64,000 nt of DNA from Sclerodactyla briareus (GCA_026419785.1 JAODTK010005664.1:62001-126000), one strand, 5' to 3'. Positions 1-12,561 are shown, counted from the stretch's first letter. Translations and numbers: made by a program. Notes: generated from the letters alone by a model not told the origin.

Positions 1-520
1 CATCATGATGGTCTGACAGCTGTACCTTGGGTGTTCAGAATTTCTGGTCCAAGGTCCCCCTTGGCCCGTCGGCCCATTTCATTGAATTTTCCACATGATC
101 TTAATGCATCTTCTTCCACAGCTCAATTGATTTCTTTTATGTTCTTGTAATGGTCGTGGGTAGAAGGGCCCATTGGTGGTGTTTCGGAATTTTGGGTCCA
201 GGGCTCATTTTGGGGCCTAGGGCCAATATATGAAATACTGGCACATCTTCAGTATCTCCTACAACTTCAGTTGCACAGTGCTGATGTTCGGTCCTGATGA
301 TGGCTGATAGACTACCTTTGGGGTGTTGAGCATTTTCCGTTCCAAGGTCTGACTCGGGCCGTAAGGGCTCATTTTAGAATATTTCACACAATGGTGTTCG
401 AAATGCATCTCCTCCCCACAAGCTGGCAATTGTTTTTCTTCAACGTTACATATAATGGTCTTTCAGGAGAGGGCCAAATCGGCAATTGCAAATCTCTTTG
501 TTAAATGCAGCTCTGATGTC
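1..520. repeat. Diverged ~145-bp tandem repeat family, first block
   Basis: Several related units follow each other at about 10, 158, 297 and 455. Each carries a variant of GGTGTTCAGAATTTCTGG followed by TCCAAGGTC and a GGGCC-rich phrase. The units are too diverged for exact borders. The same family resumes at about 1,540. No protein is encoded; the short open frames here are by-products. Confidence 0.7.
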
Positions 521-819
521 TATACACAAAACATGTGTTTAGGTTCCTTGTCTGCCAAATAAAACTGTTTGGTTTCCCTGTCAGTCACTGAATCGATGAT
601 GATTGATAATACAGATAGATGATGTTGCCATGATAGAATGACAAGCTGTTGAACAGGTAATACACCAAGTCTGATGGCAAATGGTGAAACGTTGGGGGTT
701 GAGTAGATGACCCATGACCCAATGGAACTGCCCCCCCCCATCAATAATTGACCTATGAAAATCTGAGCACTTAAGATGCCGCAGCATCCTTCATAATAAT
801 CCTAAATTTCCTATATTTA

Positions 820-1540
820 GAAATGGAAATTTCACCAACAATGACATGGCACACCCTCCCCCCAATTTTTCATATGGCTTTTTGCATGAGTTTCGTTTCC
901 CTACGAAGGTGTATTCAAATGCGAGCTGAGGCAAAGTCGTTACACATTAATAATAATATATCTGATAATATTGAAGGCTATTTGCAATGGAATTCCTCAA
1001 GCCACCTAAGAATTAGCCCAGAAAGACTGAAACTACCTAAATATCATCTCCATACTCACATAAATCTTCTCTTTAATGGCTGGGGTGAATCTGAGTCACT
1101 CCCGTGTTAAAAAGAATATGTCTTTTTTTCTACCCCAAACACATGTGTCTTCCTGGGGTAAAAACTGGACCTGTAGCCTTTTCCTACGATAAAATATGGG
1201 GTAACTTTCCTAGTATATCATGTGGGACACCTTAGAAAGGGTACAGTAATGAAATTAACTGACCATAACGGACAGATTCTGGATGAGGCCCCCCCACAAC
1301 TTCGGGTTGATGACGTAAACTCATCCGGGCCATTTTTCATGCCTTATTGCTGTCAAATGCAGTTTCGGGTAGAGCACAACCAGTATTGAAACTATGTCAC
1401 ATTATACTAGAGATTTCTGGATACAATGTCCAATAACACCATTCTGAAAACTCACCTTGACCTGTAGGGGGGGCGTCTTTTTCTTACCCCAACTTCCCCC
1501 CGTCTTTTTTTCACTCCACTTTACTATCCTAAGCAAGATA
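820..1540. other. No recognised gene; spacer between two repeat blocks
   Basis: An open frame at 823-1,110 has no recognisable motif. Two phrases around 1,130-1,480 are rich in C or G runs. I see no gene, RNA gene or clear repeat border. Confidence 0.4.
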
Positions 1541-2060
1541 CAAATCCATTGCACAGTACCGCTGTTCGGTCATAAGGACCGTCTAATAGCCAGACCTTCA
1601 GGTGCCCAGGATTCGGGACCCAAGGCCCAGTGTGGGCCCTGCTAACCCCGTCCTGTTGACTTATGCAAATTGCTCTCCTCTCTCAGTTTTGGTGGCACAA
1701 TTACTGACTTTTGGTACCGATGATGGTCGAACAGTCGAACCTTGGGGGGTTCAGAAACTTTTGATCCATGTCCCACTTGGGCCCGATGGCCTATTTTAAT
1801 TAAATTTCAATGGAATAACACATTAGTACTCAAATGCTCTCACGTTCCAATTGATTTTCTTATAGGTAATGCTCCTTGGGTCGTGGTCCATGCAGGGTTG
1901 TTCCAGAAACTTCTGGCTGAAGGTCCAATTCTTGTTTTCTAGCGCCCATCACGTTAATCTGCAAATGTTTTATACATATTTTGAAGCACGGGTCAGTGCT
2001 AATGTTCGTTCATGGAGCACAATCCCCAATTTGGACTTCCAATTCAATTTCCTTGTATTC
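1540..2060. repeat. Diverged ~145-bp tandem repeat family, second block
   Basis: Units start near 1,565, 1,715, 1,870 and 2,000. They repeat the phrase GTTCAGAAACTT(T/C)TG, then a TCCA..GTCC phrase and GGGCC, as in the block at 1-520. The spacing is 145-155 bp. The block ends just before a C-rich stretch at 2,100-2,310 made of poly-C runs. Confidence 0.7.
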
Positions 2061-3120
2061 TCTCTATGCCCCCAACTGGGTTGTCACCGGCGCTTCGCCG
2101 CCTGCCAACACCCCCTTCTCCCATCACCCCCCCCCCCTATCACGCCCCCACCCCCCTTCATCGATGATTTCCCATTACAAATTTGAAAAACCCTGATCCC
2201 CTAGTCCCCCTATACAATTTTCCTTGCTTACTCTCATTTGCCCCATACTGGGGGGTATTCCCCCATTATCCTTCACCCCCCCTCCCCCCCACAATTTTCC
2301 CCCCCACGCTACTATGATGTCCCAATCACGTTTTATGCAACTCCATTCACTCATTTTCAGTACGTATTTTTGACATTGAACTACTATGTTTGTAGACACA
2401 TGCAGAATTAATCAAAACAAGGCTAACCAAATGACCTTGGGAATTTGCTTGGTAGTCCACTGGAAGTAGTCTGTTGATGCCGAGTTACAACTTCCCCCTG
2501 CATATTTCAGCCTATAGTGTGGTCTCCTGGAAAATTGTAGTTTTTGTAGTACATGCCTGTACAAGGGTAAGTGAGATGAATTGAAGCAATAGGCAAATCC
2601 TCAGGAGATGACCCCTCCACCCTAAAATGTGCAACATGGTTCCCCTTCCTCAATTAGTTAGTAGAATGAATTTGCTAATAGAATATTTACAACTATCTGA
2701 ATAAATGCAATATAAGGAAAAGAAAAAAAATATTGCGAATCACCTCCCCCCTCCACCCCTATAGACAGAATGCAAAGGTTTTTGTAGATGTGGCGTACCT
2801 GCAATGTTGTTGTGGCATGGACAAGCAAGTGTGCGGTAGCCTTCAGATTTTTTGAATTTAGAGTGAAAGTCAATTTTAGAGTATCCTCTTAGGCTCTGGT
2901 AAAGAGAAAAAAATAACTCTAGAAACAGGCAGTGAGTATGAACATCACGAGAATAGAGTATTAATTAGACATCATTTGCATAGCCCCCCTCCTTGAAAAA
3001 AATAGTAGATGCAATCAGAAAATGGAATAAGTGAAAAAAAACAATTGTAATACTGTATATAGATTAAGAAAATGGAACGAGTGTGTTTTTTAAAATATAC
3101 AGGGCAATTGCAATTCAGCA
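2060..3120. other. C-run-rich then AT-rich DNA, no gene seen
   Basis: 2,100-2,310 consists largely of C runs of 5-13 bases mixed with short spacers. 2,330-3,120 is AT-rich unique-looking sequence with short A runs. No coding, RNA or repeat signal could be supported. Confidence 0.4.
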
Positions 3121-3127
3121 ACGCCAA

Positions 3128-3612
3128 GGGCGGGAGAATAGTAGAGCGGTATCAGTGTCGCTTTGCTGCAACCGGTTCCCGGTTCGATTCCAGCCGATCA
3201 GCACCGGGCGTTTTTCCAGAAGTGGGCTGTCTTTTGCAGTTCGACTGCGTGTTTCCGCTAGGTTCCTGGTCCTCGCTGTTGAGCATGGCTTGTAATTTCG
3301 GGGGGTTGTTGTTCGGTGGCACTTTCAATAGGCCGTCGTTCGGCTGTGAGCAGTCGCGGTCGAAGTCTTCCGCTCCTCCAGGTTCGGAGAAGTGGTCAGG
3401 TCCTGGATTTCCCTGATCGTTCCGTCGGATGGGGACGTAAAATTGCTGTCCCAGGAGCAGGGATTGGTTTCACTTCCCTTGCCTCGATATCACCTGAAAC
3501 TAGTCGAGAAGAGAAGCTGAGTTTTCGCTGGTGCTCATCCACGATCAACAATTCGGTTTAGGGTTCCACATGAGTCAAATTGGCTTCCTGAAACCCTGGA
3601 AATCAATCACAA
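3128..3612 (+). mobile_element. tRNA-derived SINE, family 1, long copy
   Basis: The 5' part looks like a tRNA-derived pol III promoter. An A-box-like TAGTAGAGCGG lies near 3,140 and a perfect B box GGTTCGATTCC at 3,181-3,191. The 3' part, from GCTCCTCCAG (about 3,371) to CTGGAAATCAATCAC (about 3,610), matches 29,009-29,249 over its whole length. That shared body makes a dispersed family more likely than a lone tRNA pseudogene. Between head and body this copy holds about 180 bp that the other copy lacks. Family name unknown. Confidence 0.75.
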
Positions 3613-3879
3613 TCCCCACCGCTTCTGTGAGTTGACCCTCCCCGAAAAATCTTGATAACCCACTCCCCCCCAAAGTATGTGTGTTAATGCTTGTATGAAT
3701 ATGACACAAGTTACCCTCCCTTCTGAAATGTTGGATCAAGTACAAGAGAAAAAAATACCCTGACAACAATCTCCCTCGAGATGGGACGGCAACTGTGCAG
3801 TAGCCTTCATAATAACACAATCGTGTGCACAGTACCCACAGACCCATGCTTTGGAGAAAAATGTCATATATATAAGCAG

Positions 3880-4250
3880 GGGCGTAGCGAAGGGTTGATG
3901 ATGGGGGGGGGTGATTGTAGAGATTATGTTTGCCGACGGGATCTGGCAATGGTACTGATATGGGGGTGGTCTAAGGGAGGGGGGTCCCCCCTCCCCTTTG
4001 AAAATTCGATATTGAACCGTCCTCAGATGCAATCTGGTGCCATATTTTCAGTAAATTGGGCGTTCAGTAATTACTCGCCCCCGCCCACCACGTACGCGGA
4101 CCCTTCCACTTTGGAACGACCGGAAATTTGTGTCCCGATTCCTGAAGCATGCCCAAATTTACTGCATGCTCGTGAGTATAGGGACCAGACAATCAATTCC
4201 CCTGCGCGCGAAGCGCGCACAAATTTGACACTTAGATGGGGCAATTGAAT
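3880..4250. repeat. GC-palindrome / G-run dispersed repeat
   Basis: The stretch begins with AGGGGCGTAGCGAAGGG, contains G and C runs of 6-8, and ends near 4,203-4,217 with the palindromic motif GCGCGCGAAGCGCGC. Related palindromes recur at 7,026, 7,673, 8,222 and 45,800. Open frames across it (for example 3,781-4,248) have no recognised domain and are treated as chance. Confidence 0.5.
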
Positions 4251-4767
4251 CGGCAAGTTCCGGCCTTTAGTACTTTCTTTTTCCACAAATGCATTTATAT
4301 GGTATCTCTAACTCTATCGGATATGACTTATTCTGTGTGCCCAAAGTTTGGTATTTCCTGCCATGAATTAAAAAAAAAAAAAACAAAAACTGGGGATGCC
4401 CTCTATCGCTCGCCTTGTACTCTAGCTCTCCCGCTCGCATGAGTCCACGCTTTAAACCGACTGTTGCACATGTGTCATCTGGGAAATTGTTTAATTGTTT
4501 ACAATTAAATGGCTTTGAATTTTTCCATGTATTTTGGATATAGGACCAGAAGCAAAAATTTTCAAAAACGTAGTCTCATGGAAAATAAGATGTTCAAAAC
4601 GCAACGCCCTATTTCCCACTTTGCCGAATTGCCGACAGACTCGGTCACTCGTCAATTTACACCGACGGCGACGGGCAGTCACGATAATGTTTGAACGGTG
4701 GCGCCATTTCTCTGCGACTAGAGGCGACCGCCAAAAGTCGAAATAGCCGATAATAAAGTCTGGCTCC

Positions 4768-4930
4768 GTTTTTTCTTTTATTCCTCTTTCCATTCTCTCT
4801 CTTCCCTTCACCCCTTACTGTTCTTTTTTCTGTACCTCCATCTTTCTGCTTTTCCTTCTCTCCTTCTTCCCTCTTCTTTTCCTCCGTCCTCTTTCCTCGT
4901 CTTTCTGTCTCTTTCTCCGTCTTTCCCGAC
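4768..4930 (+). repeat. Polypyrimidine tract
   Basis: About 160 bases are almost entirely C and T on the plus strand, without a fixed period. The complementary purine strand gives an Arg/Lys/Glu-rich open frame at 4,657-5,043, which is a composition artefact. Confidence 0.9.
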
Positions 4931-5890
4931 AGACCGAAAATTCGCCAACGGCACAAATTATGGGCGGGGGGGGGTGGGGTGTGACACCCCCCACCACACC
5001 CCCGCCGATCGCTACGGCAATTGGTATATAAGTATAATTGCAAAACACTAACTAGTGTTTTCTCACTCAGAGCTGGCCTTGAAAAGAAGTCAACTTAAGG
5101 GGCTCAGAGCAGGGCCTTAGCCAGGAAATCGAAATAGGGTGTCTCACTTGGGAACGATGAAAATCACTATAGCACAATGCACTTGCAACTCGCGGGCACC
5201 AGTGCAGAGCGAAGATCGAGACCGAAAGACGCCAGTTTTGGTGGAGACAAGAAAGCCCTTTGGCATGTCATATTATGCACGTAAAAACGCACTATGTCAA
5301 TGCTGACTGAGGAAATCGTTTTGACACAAAAAAAAACAAAAAAAAACAAAAAACAAAAAAATTGGGTGGCCGTCTCAAGAAAATACGGCCGAAATTTCTC
5401 AGGAACTAGCTGATTGTCTCGATATTATCGCAGTATGATCTCGGTACCATACACAAAAAAGGATACTGGTTAAGTAGCCATCATTGTGTAACAAATTCAC
5501 CAAAAGTCAATTCTCTGACCATGGATGTTGACCGGACTGAGTAGCAATGTTTATTGAATTAAGACATCTGTGGCCATATGAAGACCAAGGTCAAAGGTGC
5601 TACAGGGTCACAATAGGCTATTGTTTCGAACTGCCTCTTGACTCATGTTCTCAAAATATGAACCTACTCTTGAATTGTCCTTGGGTTCATTTGTGGCTGT
5701 TTTGAGCTACAGCACCATTGGCTCTTGTCTTCATCTCTACTGTTCTTTCTTCTTTGAGACAGAAGAGACAACAAAGACAGACCATAATGAGATGACCTTC
5801 TACTAGCAATCAATACGGGATATTTTTACTATGGATGTCACGTTTCAGGAAGTAATCGGTTTGATCCCACCCATAATCAATATAATATTT
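4930..5890. other. No recognised gene
   Basis: Contains a G run near 4,970, a purine-rich A/C tract at 5,330-5,362 and unique-looking AT-rich DNA with phrases such as AAGGTCAAAGGTG. Nothing codes or repeats clearly. Confidence 0.4.
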
Positions 5891-5894
5891 TGAA

Positions 5895-6132
5895 TTTTAT
5901 GTAGCGCACTTACCACTGGGTTTGTGGCAAGTGCTCTTCAGACAAATATTCCCTGTTCATTGGAACGACCTGTTGGTCCCCCACAGGTTGCACCTCACAG
6001 GGTACCCGTTTAGACACACTTGGTGGAGAGAACAATCGGGATCAGCACCTTGCTTAAGGGCACACCACGTGGATCGAACCCACACCTCTGGGGTATAAGC
6101 TCAACGCATTACCGATTAGGCTACCACCTCCC
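5895..6132 (-). mobile_element. tRNA-derived SINE with L2-type tail, family 2
   Basis: On the minus strand the element starts near 6,132 with GGTGGTAGCCTAATCGGTAA, an A-box-like sequence. It continues to GTGGGTTCGATCCACGTG, which contains a good B box (near 6,075). It then reads CCCTTAAGCAAGGTGCTGAT and a TCTCCACC phrase, and ends near 5,900 with GTAAGTGCGCTACATAAA. This order of tRNA head, conserved body and GCGCTAYATAAA end is typical of tRNA SINEs that borrow an L2-like LINE tail. The family name is not known to me. Confidence 0.8.
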
Positions 6133-6599
6133 CATGAGAACGCTCCCAGCAGGTGCATGGAGTCGCATTTGGATAAATACCAACATCAACACACACCACA
6201 TACCAGGATATGTGATCATAATTGTAAAGGCAACATTCAGGGGGCGTCTAATATATGTTCTTGCAACAGTTTTATGAGTAGTTGACCACTTTGACATAAT
6301 CCAGCCTACACAAGTTTGTGCCTCTTCATAAGTGCCCAGGTACCTTGAAGCTAAAAACCTGTGCTGCATTTCAGAAACATTCAATTCTTCCTACGTCCGT
6401 CTGTAGAGAAAGCCTTGGCCTCGTGTGGGTGTGGAATTGACCCCCCCCCCCCCCCCTCCATGCTAACCACCTCTTTCCACTGGCGCCATACTACGGGACA
6501 GATAGCAAATTCCTAGCCAGGGCAAACGAGCAGGGCACTTGATTTTGTCAGGGTCGTTTTGCAATCTCGATTGGTTAAGGGTCATCCTGCACAAATGAG

Positions 6600-7190
6600 T
6601 TAATGAGATTGATACGAGGTGAACAAAGATTCCAACGCCTACGAGCTACGAGGCCGAGGCGAGGGCCGCAGCCTCCGAGCGGAGGTCGCGGCCCAGTGGG
6701 CGTCACCAGACTTTCAAACTTGGGGGGGGTGGGGCGGTACAAGGGGGCAGAGACATTTTATGGTGGGGGTGGCACAAAGATATGGCGCTGACGAAACAAG
6801 GAATTTTTGGTTTGCCGTACACCCCCTCCGATGGCCGGAATGACCTTTCCCGAGCGTTTTAAGGCTGCCTACCAAAGCTTCAAATCAGTGCATTTGTGGG
6901 ATAAAAAATTCTGTAATCGGTTGAAAAATGTTAACATTTGTCAGACCTCGGTCTTATCGCTGTGTAGACTTTTTGGCCATGAATATCCAATAATTTGTGC
7001 TCGACACTACTCAGTGTTCACCAGTGCGCGCGAAGCGCCAATTTTTTTCCGGGTTTTCCTCACCATCTGGAAAAACAGGATTTCAACAGAAAAATTGGGA
7101 CATTTAGCTACTTCCAGCTCTACTGTGACGTCTCCAACCTTGACTGACGTCAGTAGCTTCACTGAGGAAACCATGCATTGAATCGGAGCT
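6600..7190. repeat. GC-rich hairpin repeat and GC-palindrome repeat
   Basis: Around 6,662-6,698 the sequence GGGCCGCAGCCTCCG faces CGGAGGTCGCGGCCC across two bases, an imperfect hairpin. Near 7,024 lies GTGCGCGCGAAGCGCC, the palindrome also seen at 4,203. G runs sit between them (6,722-6,735). Open frames here have no motif. Confidence 0.5.
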
Positions 7191-7300
7191 CTACTAGCCT
7201 AACTACTGCAGTTTCCAATCGCGCGTGGTCGATGGAGGGGGAACCGGACCGGAGGCTAAAGGGTTAGTAATAAAAACGACAAAAGACGAGAGGTTGACTG

Positions 7301-7530
7301 TAACACTCTAACAACACTTGGTCAAAATTGACCGTCAAAAACCATGGTTAAACTATGAACCGAACCATAAATGGTCAAAATTTGACTGAACTAGGGTCAA
7401 ACTTTGTGTCAAAGTGACCAAAATCATGGTCACTTTTGACCATAGTTCATCAAATTTTGACCATTTATGGTTCGGTGCATAGTTACCTCATGGGATGGTC
7501 ACTTTTGACCATTGTGTTTTTTAGAGTGTA
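7301..7530. mobile_element. Palindromic MITE / foldback element, 230 bp
   Basis: The left end TAACACTCTAACAACACTTG and right end CATTGTGTTTTTTAGAGTGT are inverted copies. The symmetry continues inward for about 95 bp per arm, including ACCGAACCATAAATGGTCAA in the left arm and its complement in the right. The short centre holds the GGTCAAACTTTGTG phrase. There is no coding capacity, so this is a non-autonomous DNA element or foldback sequence. Target duplication is unclear; TA is possible. Confidence 0.88.
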
Positions 7531-7639
7531 TTTTTCAGGTCAATGAGAATGTATATTTCACAGTATTTAACCTCACAGATATGTGAGAGTTAGGGGCCAA
7601 TGAGGTAAGAAGTTCCATAGAGTGTGCGATATGACGGGA

Positions 7640-8960
7640 AGCTACGGGACAAAGTCCACCACTATTACACGTGCGAAGCGCGAACATTTCGTACTTTCTA
7701 TCGCATTCGAGGCGAATTTGCACAATACTGCCTTCTTGTGATATTTTTGGTCCGTGTTTTTTGCCAGATCTATCTTCAAATTGGTAGTCAATACTGCAAG
7801 GGGCGTCGAGCGTTTCGAAAAGGTGGGGGAGGGGGGGGGGGCACATCGATGCAAATGCCCATCTAACGGAGCGCCACCATGGGTTGGCCGCGGATGTACA
7901 GATACAAATTTCAGATTTTCACCCTCCAGATCGACGGAAACGGCATTGCCATGCTCAATAGCAACCCTCTACATGTGTGATTTGAGTTGAGTAAAAGACA
8001 GGCAAAAAGTTGTCATTGGGCCATACTATAAGATGATTTACCGAAAATCAAACATGGTATTTTTCATTACCTTCTCTACTCGCTTTGGTTTGCCGTGGGA
8101 CCCAGGGGTCTACCGACGGTCTCGGGTGGGAATCGAATGGAAAGCCATAGGCTACGGGACCACTCAAATTTGGGAGCAGAAAATTGTACCTAATTTACGT
8201 CGTCAGTGGAAGGAAACTACCACGCGCGAGCGCGCGAAAAAACAATTGCATGTTTCGGGCATTTTATGTATCGGAAAGATACTGTCCAACAAATACAGGG
8301 CATTTTTTTCATTCACTTTGGGCCTTTTTCCCTCCCAAATTTTTCCCATCGATTTTCGCCCGAATTTTTCATCTCAGAAAAATTGGGGGGGGGGAGCAGT
8401 CTGCCCCAAGCTTCTGAAATTAATGGAGTGAACGAAATGATCGAAGCATACACTCGCATATTTTAGCTTACAACGCCTGGAAGAAAAAAAGCTATTGCGG
8501 TGCGGCGCGAAACTGGTTATTCTTTTAACTTCGAAACATCGGTATGAAGCATGGGTATCCTTCCACTTCGTCCATAGCGGTCCAGATCTTCACCTGGGGT
8601 CCGCACCTGGAATTAGTGGACTTGAGAACTTTCCAACGCGATTTTGTTTGGTTAGACAAAAATTGAATCAGTTTAGAGTGAATACAAAATCGGGCATGTT
8701 GCCTATTATTTTTATTTACATCCGGAAAGTGGTGGGGGGGGGAGACCACGGTATGATAGCCCCCCCACTTTTGAAAGTGGGGCATGTCCCCCCTCGTCCC
8801 CCACCTGTTGACGCCCTGGAATACTCCACTACAGAATATTTTTTCGATAAATCACAAATCTCACTTGGGGGGAGGGGAACACACGGGGGGATGTGAGGTT
8901 TTCGAGGGGGGCGCGTTCCCCCCCTTCCCTCCTTCCCCCTCCCCCGTCCTTGGCGACGCC
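7640..8960. repeat. Cluster of G-run and GC-palindrome dispersed repeats
   Basis: Contains CGTGCGAAGCGCGAAC (7,671), GGAGCGCCACCATGGGTTGG (7,869; almost identical at 45,781), CACGCGCGAGCGCGCG (8,221), and G/C runs at 7,825-7,842, 8,384-8,393, 8,735-8,742 and 8,760-8,770. Several open frames of 70-133 codons cross it in all frames without recognisable domains. I read it as overlapping or nested repeat copies. Confidence 0.5.
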
Positions 8961-8999
8961 ACTGCCGAGGCCTCTCGAGTCATCCAACACTGCTTCGAG

Positions 9000-11900
9000 C
9001 TGGCCATATTGTACCTCCATTACCTTTGACACCATAGTCTTATAATCTCATTAATTGTATAAACGTAAAAAGCTTGTTCGTTGGGAACAATCGCAGCAAC
9101 AGAATGAACGTTACACTTTTTTGGGTGCCATGACCGTACAATGGCGAACCCGAGCCTTTTTTTCTCGCTCGGCCGCTGTCTGAGCTTTCTGTCCAATTAA
9201 ATATGTGGCGTTCTTCCTATTGCGCATGAGTGAAACATCCCAACTGTAAATTAAAGGCGATATTTTTGAACTTCTAACAATTGTCACGAAATGAATTTCC
9301 AATGGAATTTTATGTTGCCAAGTCCAACTCAGCCTATAAACAGGAGAAGACAATTCTGAATCCGGGGATTAAATAGGTATCCTACAATGTGATGACTGAT
9401 ATGAACTAAATATTCTCCGGGCTGATGTGATATTTCATTGTTCCCGGCACAGACGTAGCCGCGAAAATTAAGACTTCTGAAATAGTTGCACTAGTTGCTG
9501 AATTCTGGCAACCCTCAATGCATTGCCGGTCGAGCGATCGCGAGCGACATTCGTTGACCGTACCACTGAGACTGATCAGTGTGGAATTTCGCTCGATTTT
9601 CCTCAACTGCTGAAGCCCAAAGGAGAGGCGGTCGTGTCCGAGCGGTGATTGTCTCTGCACCGGATTGCAGCTGACCGCTAATTAATGCTCGTGTAAAATA
9701 TCAGCCTAGTAGAGAATGGGTATATTGTTGGCCTCTGTTGTCTTCTTCTTAGCCCTGAGTCCGACGTTAGCCTATACTCCATACCCCTTCACCGATGCGT
9801 GTACACACAGTTGGTTAGCCCTTGTATCCTATGTGTTCATTTACACACTGACACTGAAACGTGAAAGCTCATCCTGGCTTTTTGTAGTCGAAATACTACT
9901 CGCTTTTTATAGCGTTCGTATACCCATTGTGTGTTACTTATCTATGAGATTAAGGTGTGGAGTCTAGAGTATTAAGAAGATCCAAATCTTGTAAAGCAAT
10001 TCATGGATTCGCCGTTACGTCAGGCGTGTACGCGCCATGACCTAATGTTTTCGTTCACTGAAGGGCTTATCCTACGCTTTTGAAGTCGAATTTCTCCCGT
10101 TTCCAGTGTGCGTGTGGCAATTTTTTTGCACAGGTACAAAATATCGATGAAATTCTTTCACCTTTTCGTGCCGCTGGAAGGAATGGTACATGAACCTATC
10201 AGAGTATCAGAGTTTGATACGCAATGTGCCAAGACAACTCTCTCTTGACTTTGTACAGGGTTCAGCTCTCATTTACACCTACTGACGTCGGTAGGTGTAT
10301 TTCCTATTGTGACGTAGGGCTTTTGCGCGTATCTCGGATCGGTGAATTGTGCATTTTCTAAACACAAATTCACTCAAGGCTGCTTCCATCAAAATCAACC
10401 GCTAATGTATTCGATTTCTACGATGATTGATATCTTGGCCTACTTCATTTAAATGTTGGATAGCAGAATCCTAATTCTTTGGTCTTTCACTCTTTGTTGC
10501 ATACAACAAACCCCTGCAGATGATACTGTAATGGGAGACCGGAGTAGCCTAGCCTAGCCCAAGCTTGGCAAGCTTCCATTGTTGACGCCTGGCGTTCCAG
10601 TGTGTTTTATGCTAGGTTTTCGAAATGTGGGGAGAATTCCCCCCTCTCTAATTTTTAAAAAGGCGGATATGAAATCCAGGGGGGGGGGGTTCCCGCAATG
10701 GAACAGCAAATTTTTTGGTACCAATATGCATACCATCAACATTGCCAGTTTTTTGTTTAACAATAAGGAAGGTTGTGTTTGCTATGGGTTACAGCCTCCT
10801 GTTGTTGGCCTGAGTTTGTCTCCCGACCCCCGCTCTCTCCATCGGACTGCATTGCAAACTTTGCCCCACAAGTTACACTGTGTAGGCAGGGGGTACATGG
10901 GGATAATGCCACTCCACTGCAATACATTCCTTGTTCCATCCCCTAGCTACATTACTGTCGCCCGGAAGGGAAATCCTTCACGGCACAGTTGTCTGGCTCA
11001 TAGTGAATGTTCTTTCCCAGCAAAAATGTATTTAGTGTGATAAATAGAAAAAAAATGATAATTTTTCATGGCTTTACTATGTTCCACAAGGTGCCCGCCA
11101 GTAGGCCTAACTACTGAACTTGCGTATGATTTTGTACATGGACCAACTTAGCCTTGATCGAGAAATCTGGGAACACCTCAACAAATTAACATCATTCAAT
11201 CTTTTGTGAAATTGTTCGTATCACTCCATCTACATGCCTGTTTCCTTCAAATTATTTGATGAATTTTAATAAATGTTTTCAGACTGCAGATTCATTGCTA
11301 GTTTACAGTGATTTTGGTCCCATTCCACGTGGGTAACATAGAATGTGTATCCACATCACGCATTCCTACAAAATCATCAAGAGAAAGTTATCGATGTTAC
11401 ATTCGCAGGGGGCTCGTATTAACCTAAAAATGTGATTTCTCTCTGTCATGCAGTCTCATGATGTCTGACACACACTTGATAGGATTGGTATGCATACTTG
11501 TGCCTGAAGAAGGAAATGCACCAAACGCCCGATCAGCTTCTGAACTAAACGGTAATTTGCAGGCAACCAATGCGAAAATCTGACAACTTCTGCATAAAAA
11601 ACCTGTGTCATTGGCTGCCATGGCAGGTGTGGCTGGTAGCCCGATACATCCCACTGCTATAACGTTCAGAAAACAGCATAATCCCGACACTAAGCTAACG
11701 CGGGGGGTCTGTAAGTATTCCTATCTATTGATCGTATGTGGCCATTACAGTTTCTTTTGCGAACAAGCCCTCTGTCAGTGGATTGCAACAGGAAGCACTC
11801 CGACAAAACTTGTTTCTTATCACATGAGAGTTAATAATCCACCTGTATTGTGATACCCAACGCATAGAAGTAAGAAATTACTGTATCATAATTCAGATCT

Positions 11901-12560
11901 TGAACTAGTGAATTTGGGTAGAACTGCCTCATTTTTTATGAATTTCTCCTTGTTGAAATACTTTTAGGATATTGGCTTCAGAGATGTCACCATGGGGTAC
12001 GACTCAGAAAATATGACCAGAGCTGGAGTTGTTCGTCTTGACGAACCATCCACCCATGCCGAGAATAGCGAGAAGCCTTCTTCCACCATCAGCAGACTTT
12101 CAACCTTGCTGGAACAGGCGTTGGCGTTGTGTCCATAATGCTCTTGTCCCAGATATCGTGACTGGTGGTAAAATTGATCGTTCTGGAAATCGGTTCATTA
12201 TAATAAAATTGACTATGTTGTCTTCGTTCTTGGTTGAAATTCTGTACTTGCATCAACACTTGACATTGCTCAAGTGTCATAACGGAACGAATGGTAAAAA
12301 AGGAGAATAATAGGAACATCAACCTAACATACTTGCACTAAGTGCTTACCTCTTGTGATATGATGCATATGACTGACAACAAACCTCAAGTTTCCCCCAA
12401 TTTTTTCCTTCGGAAAACGTTTCCCAAATATCATGTACAGGTTATTGTGACAGTTCAGGTAGCTACTATTTAGGTCAGGCATAGTTTTGTTACATTGAGT
12501 CAATGACGTGCGACTGGAGTTGACTTGAGCACATTTTTGACTTGTTGACCTTGACGGTTA
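9000..12560. other. No recognised gene or repeat family
   Basis: Mostly unique-looking DNA. A G10 run and facing C runs lie near 10,640-10,690. Two open frames (10,579-11,040 plus; 9,716-9,967 plus) are noted separately or rejected. No reverse transcriptase, tRNA box or tandem array was found. Confidence 0.35.
9716..9967 (+). other. Short open frame with signal-peptide-like start (speculative)
   Basis: The 83-codon frame begins MGILLASVVFFLALSPTLA, which looks like a secretory signal with a plausible cleavage after ALA-type residues. The rest (YTPYPFTDACTHSW and two further hydrophobic stretches) resembles no family I know. There is no clear splice donor or conserved domain. It could be a first exon, but a chance frame is more likely. 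Confidence 0.18.
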
Positions 12561-12561
12561 A

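Noticed and set aside
3781..4248. 155-codon open frame on the plus strand
   Set aside because: It lies in the GC-palindrome and G-run repeat, with no recognisable motif.
9620..9665. tRNA-Ser-like start (GTGTCCGAGCGGT)
   Set aside because: Only an A-box resemblance; no B box within the needed distance.
10579..11040. 153-codon open frame on the plus strand
   Set aside because: It crosses a G10 run and a facing C run, has no domain or biased composition, and overlaps frames on the other strand; chance or repeat-derived.
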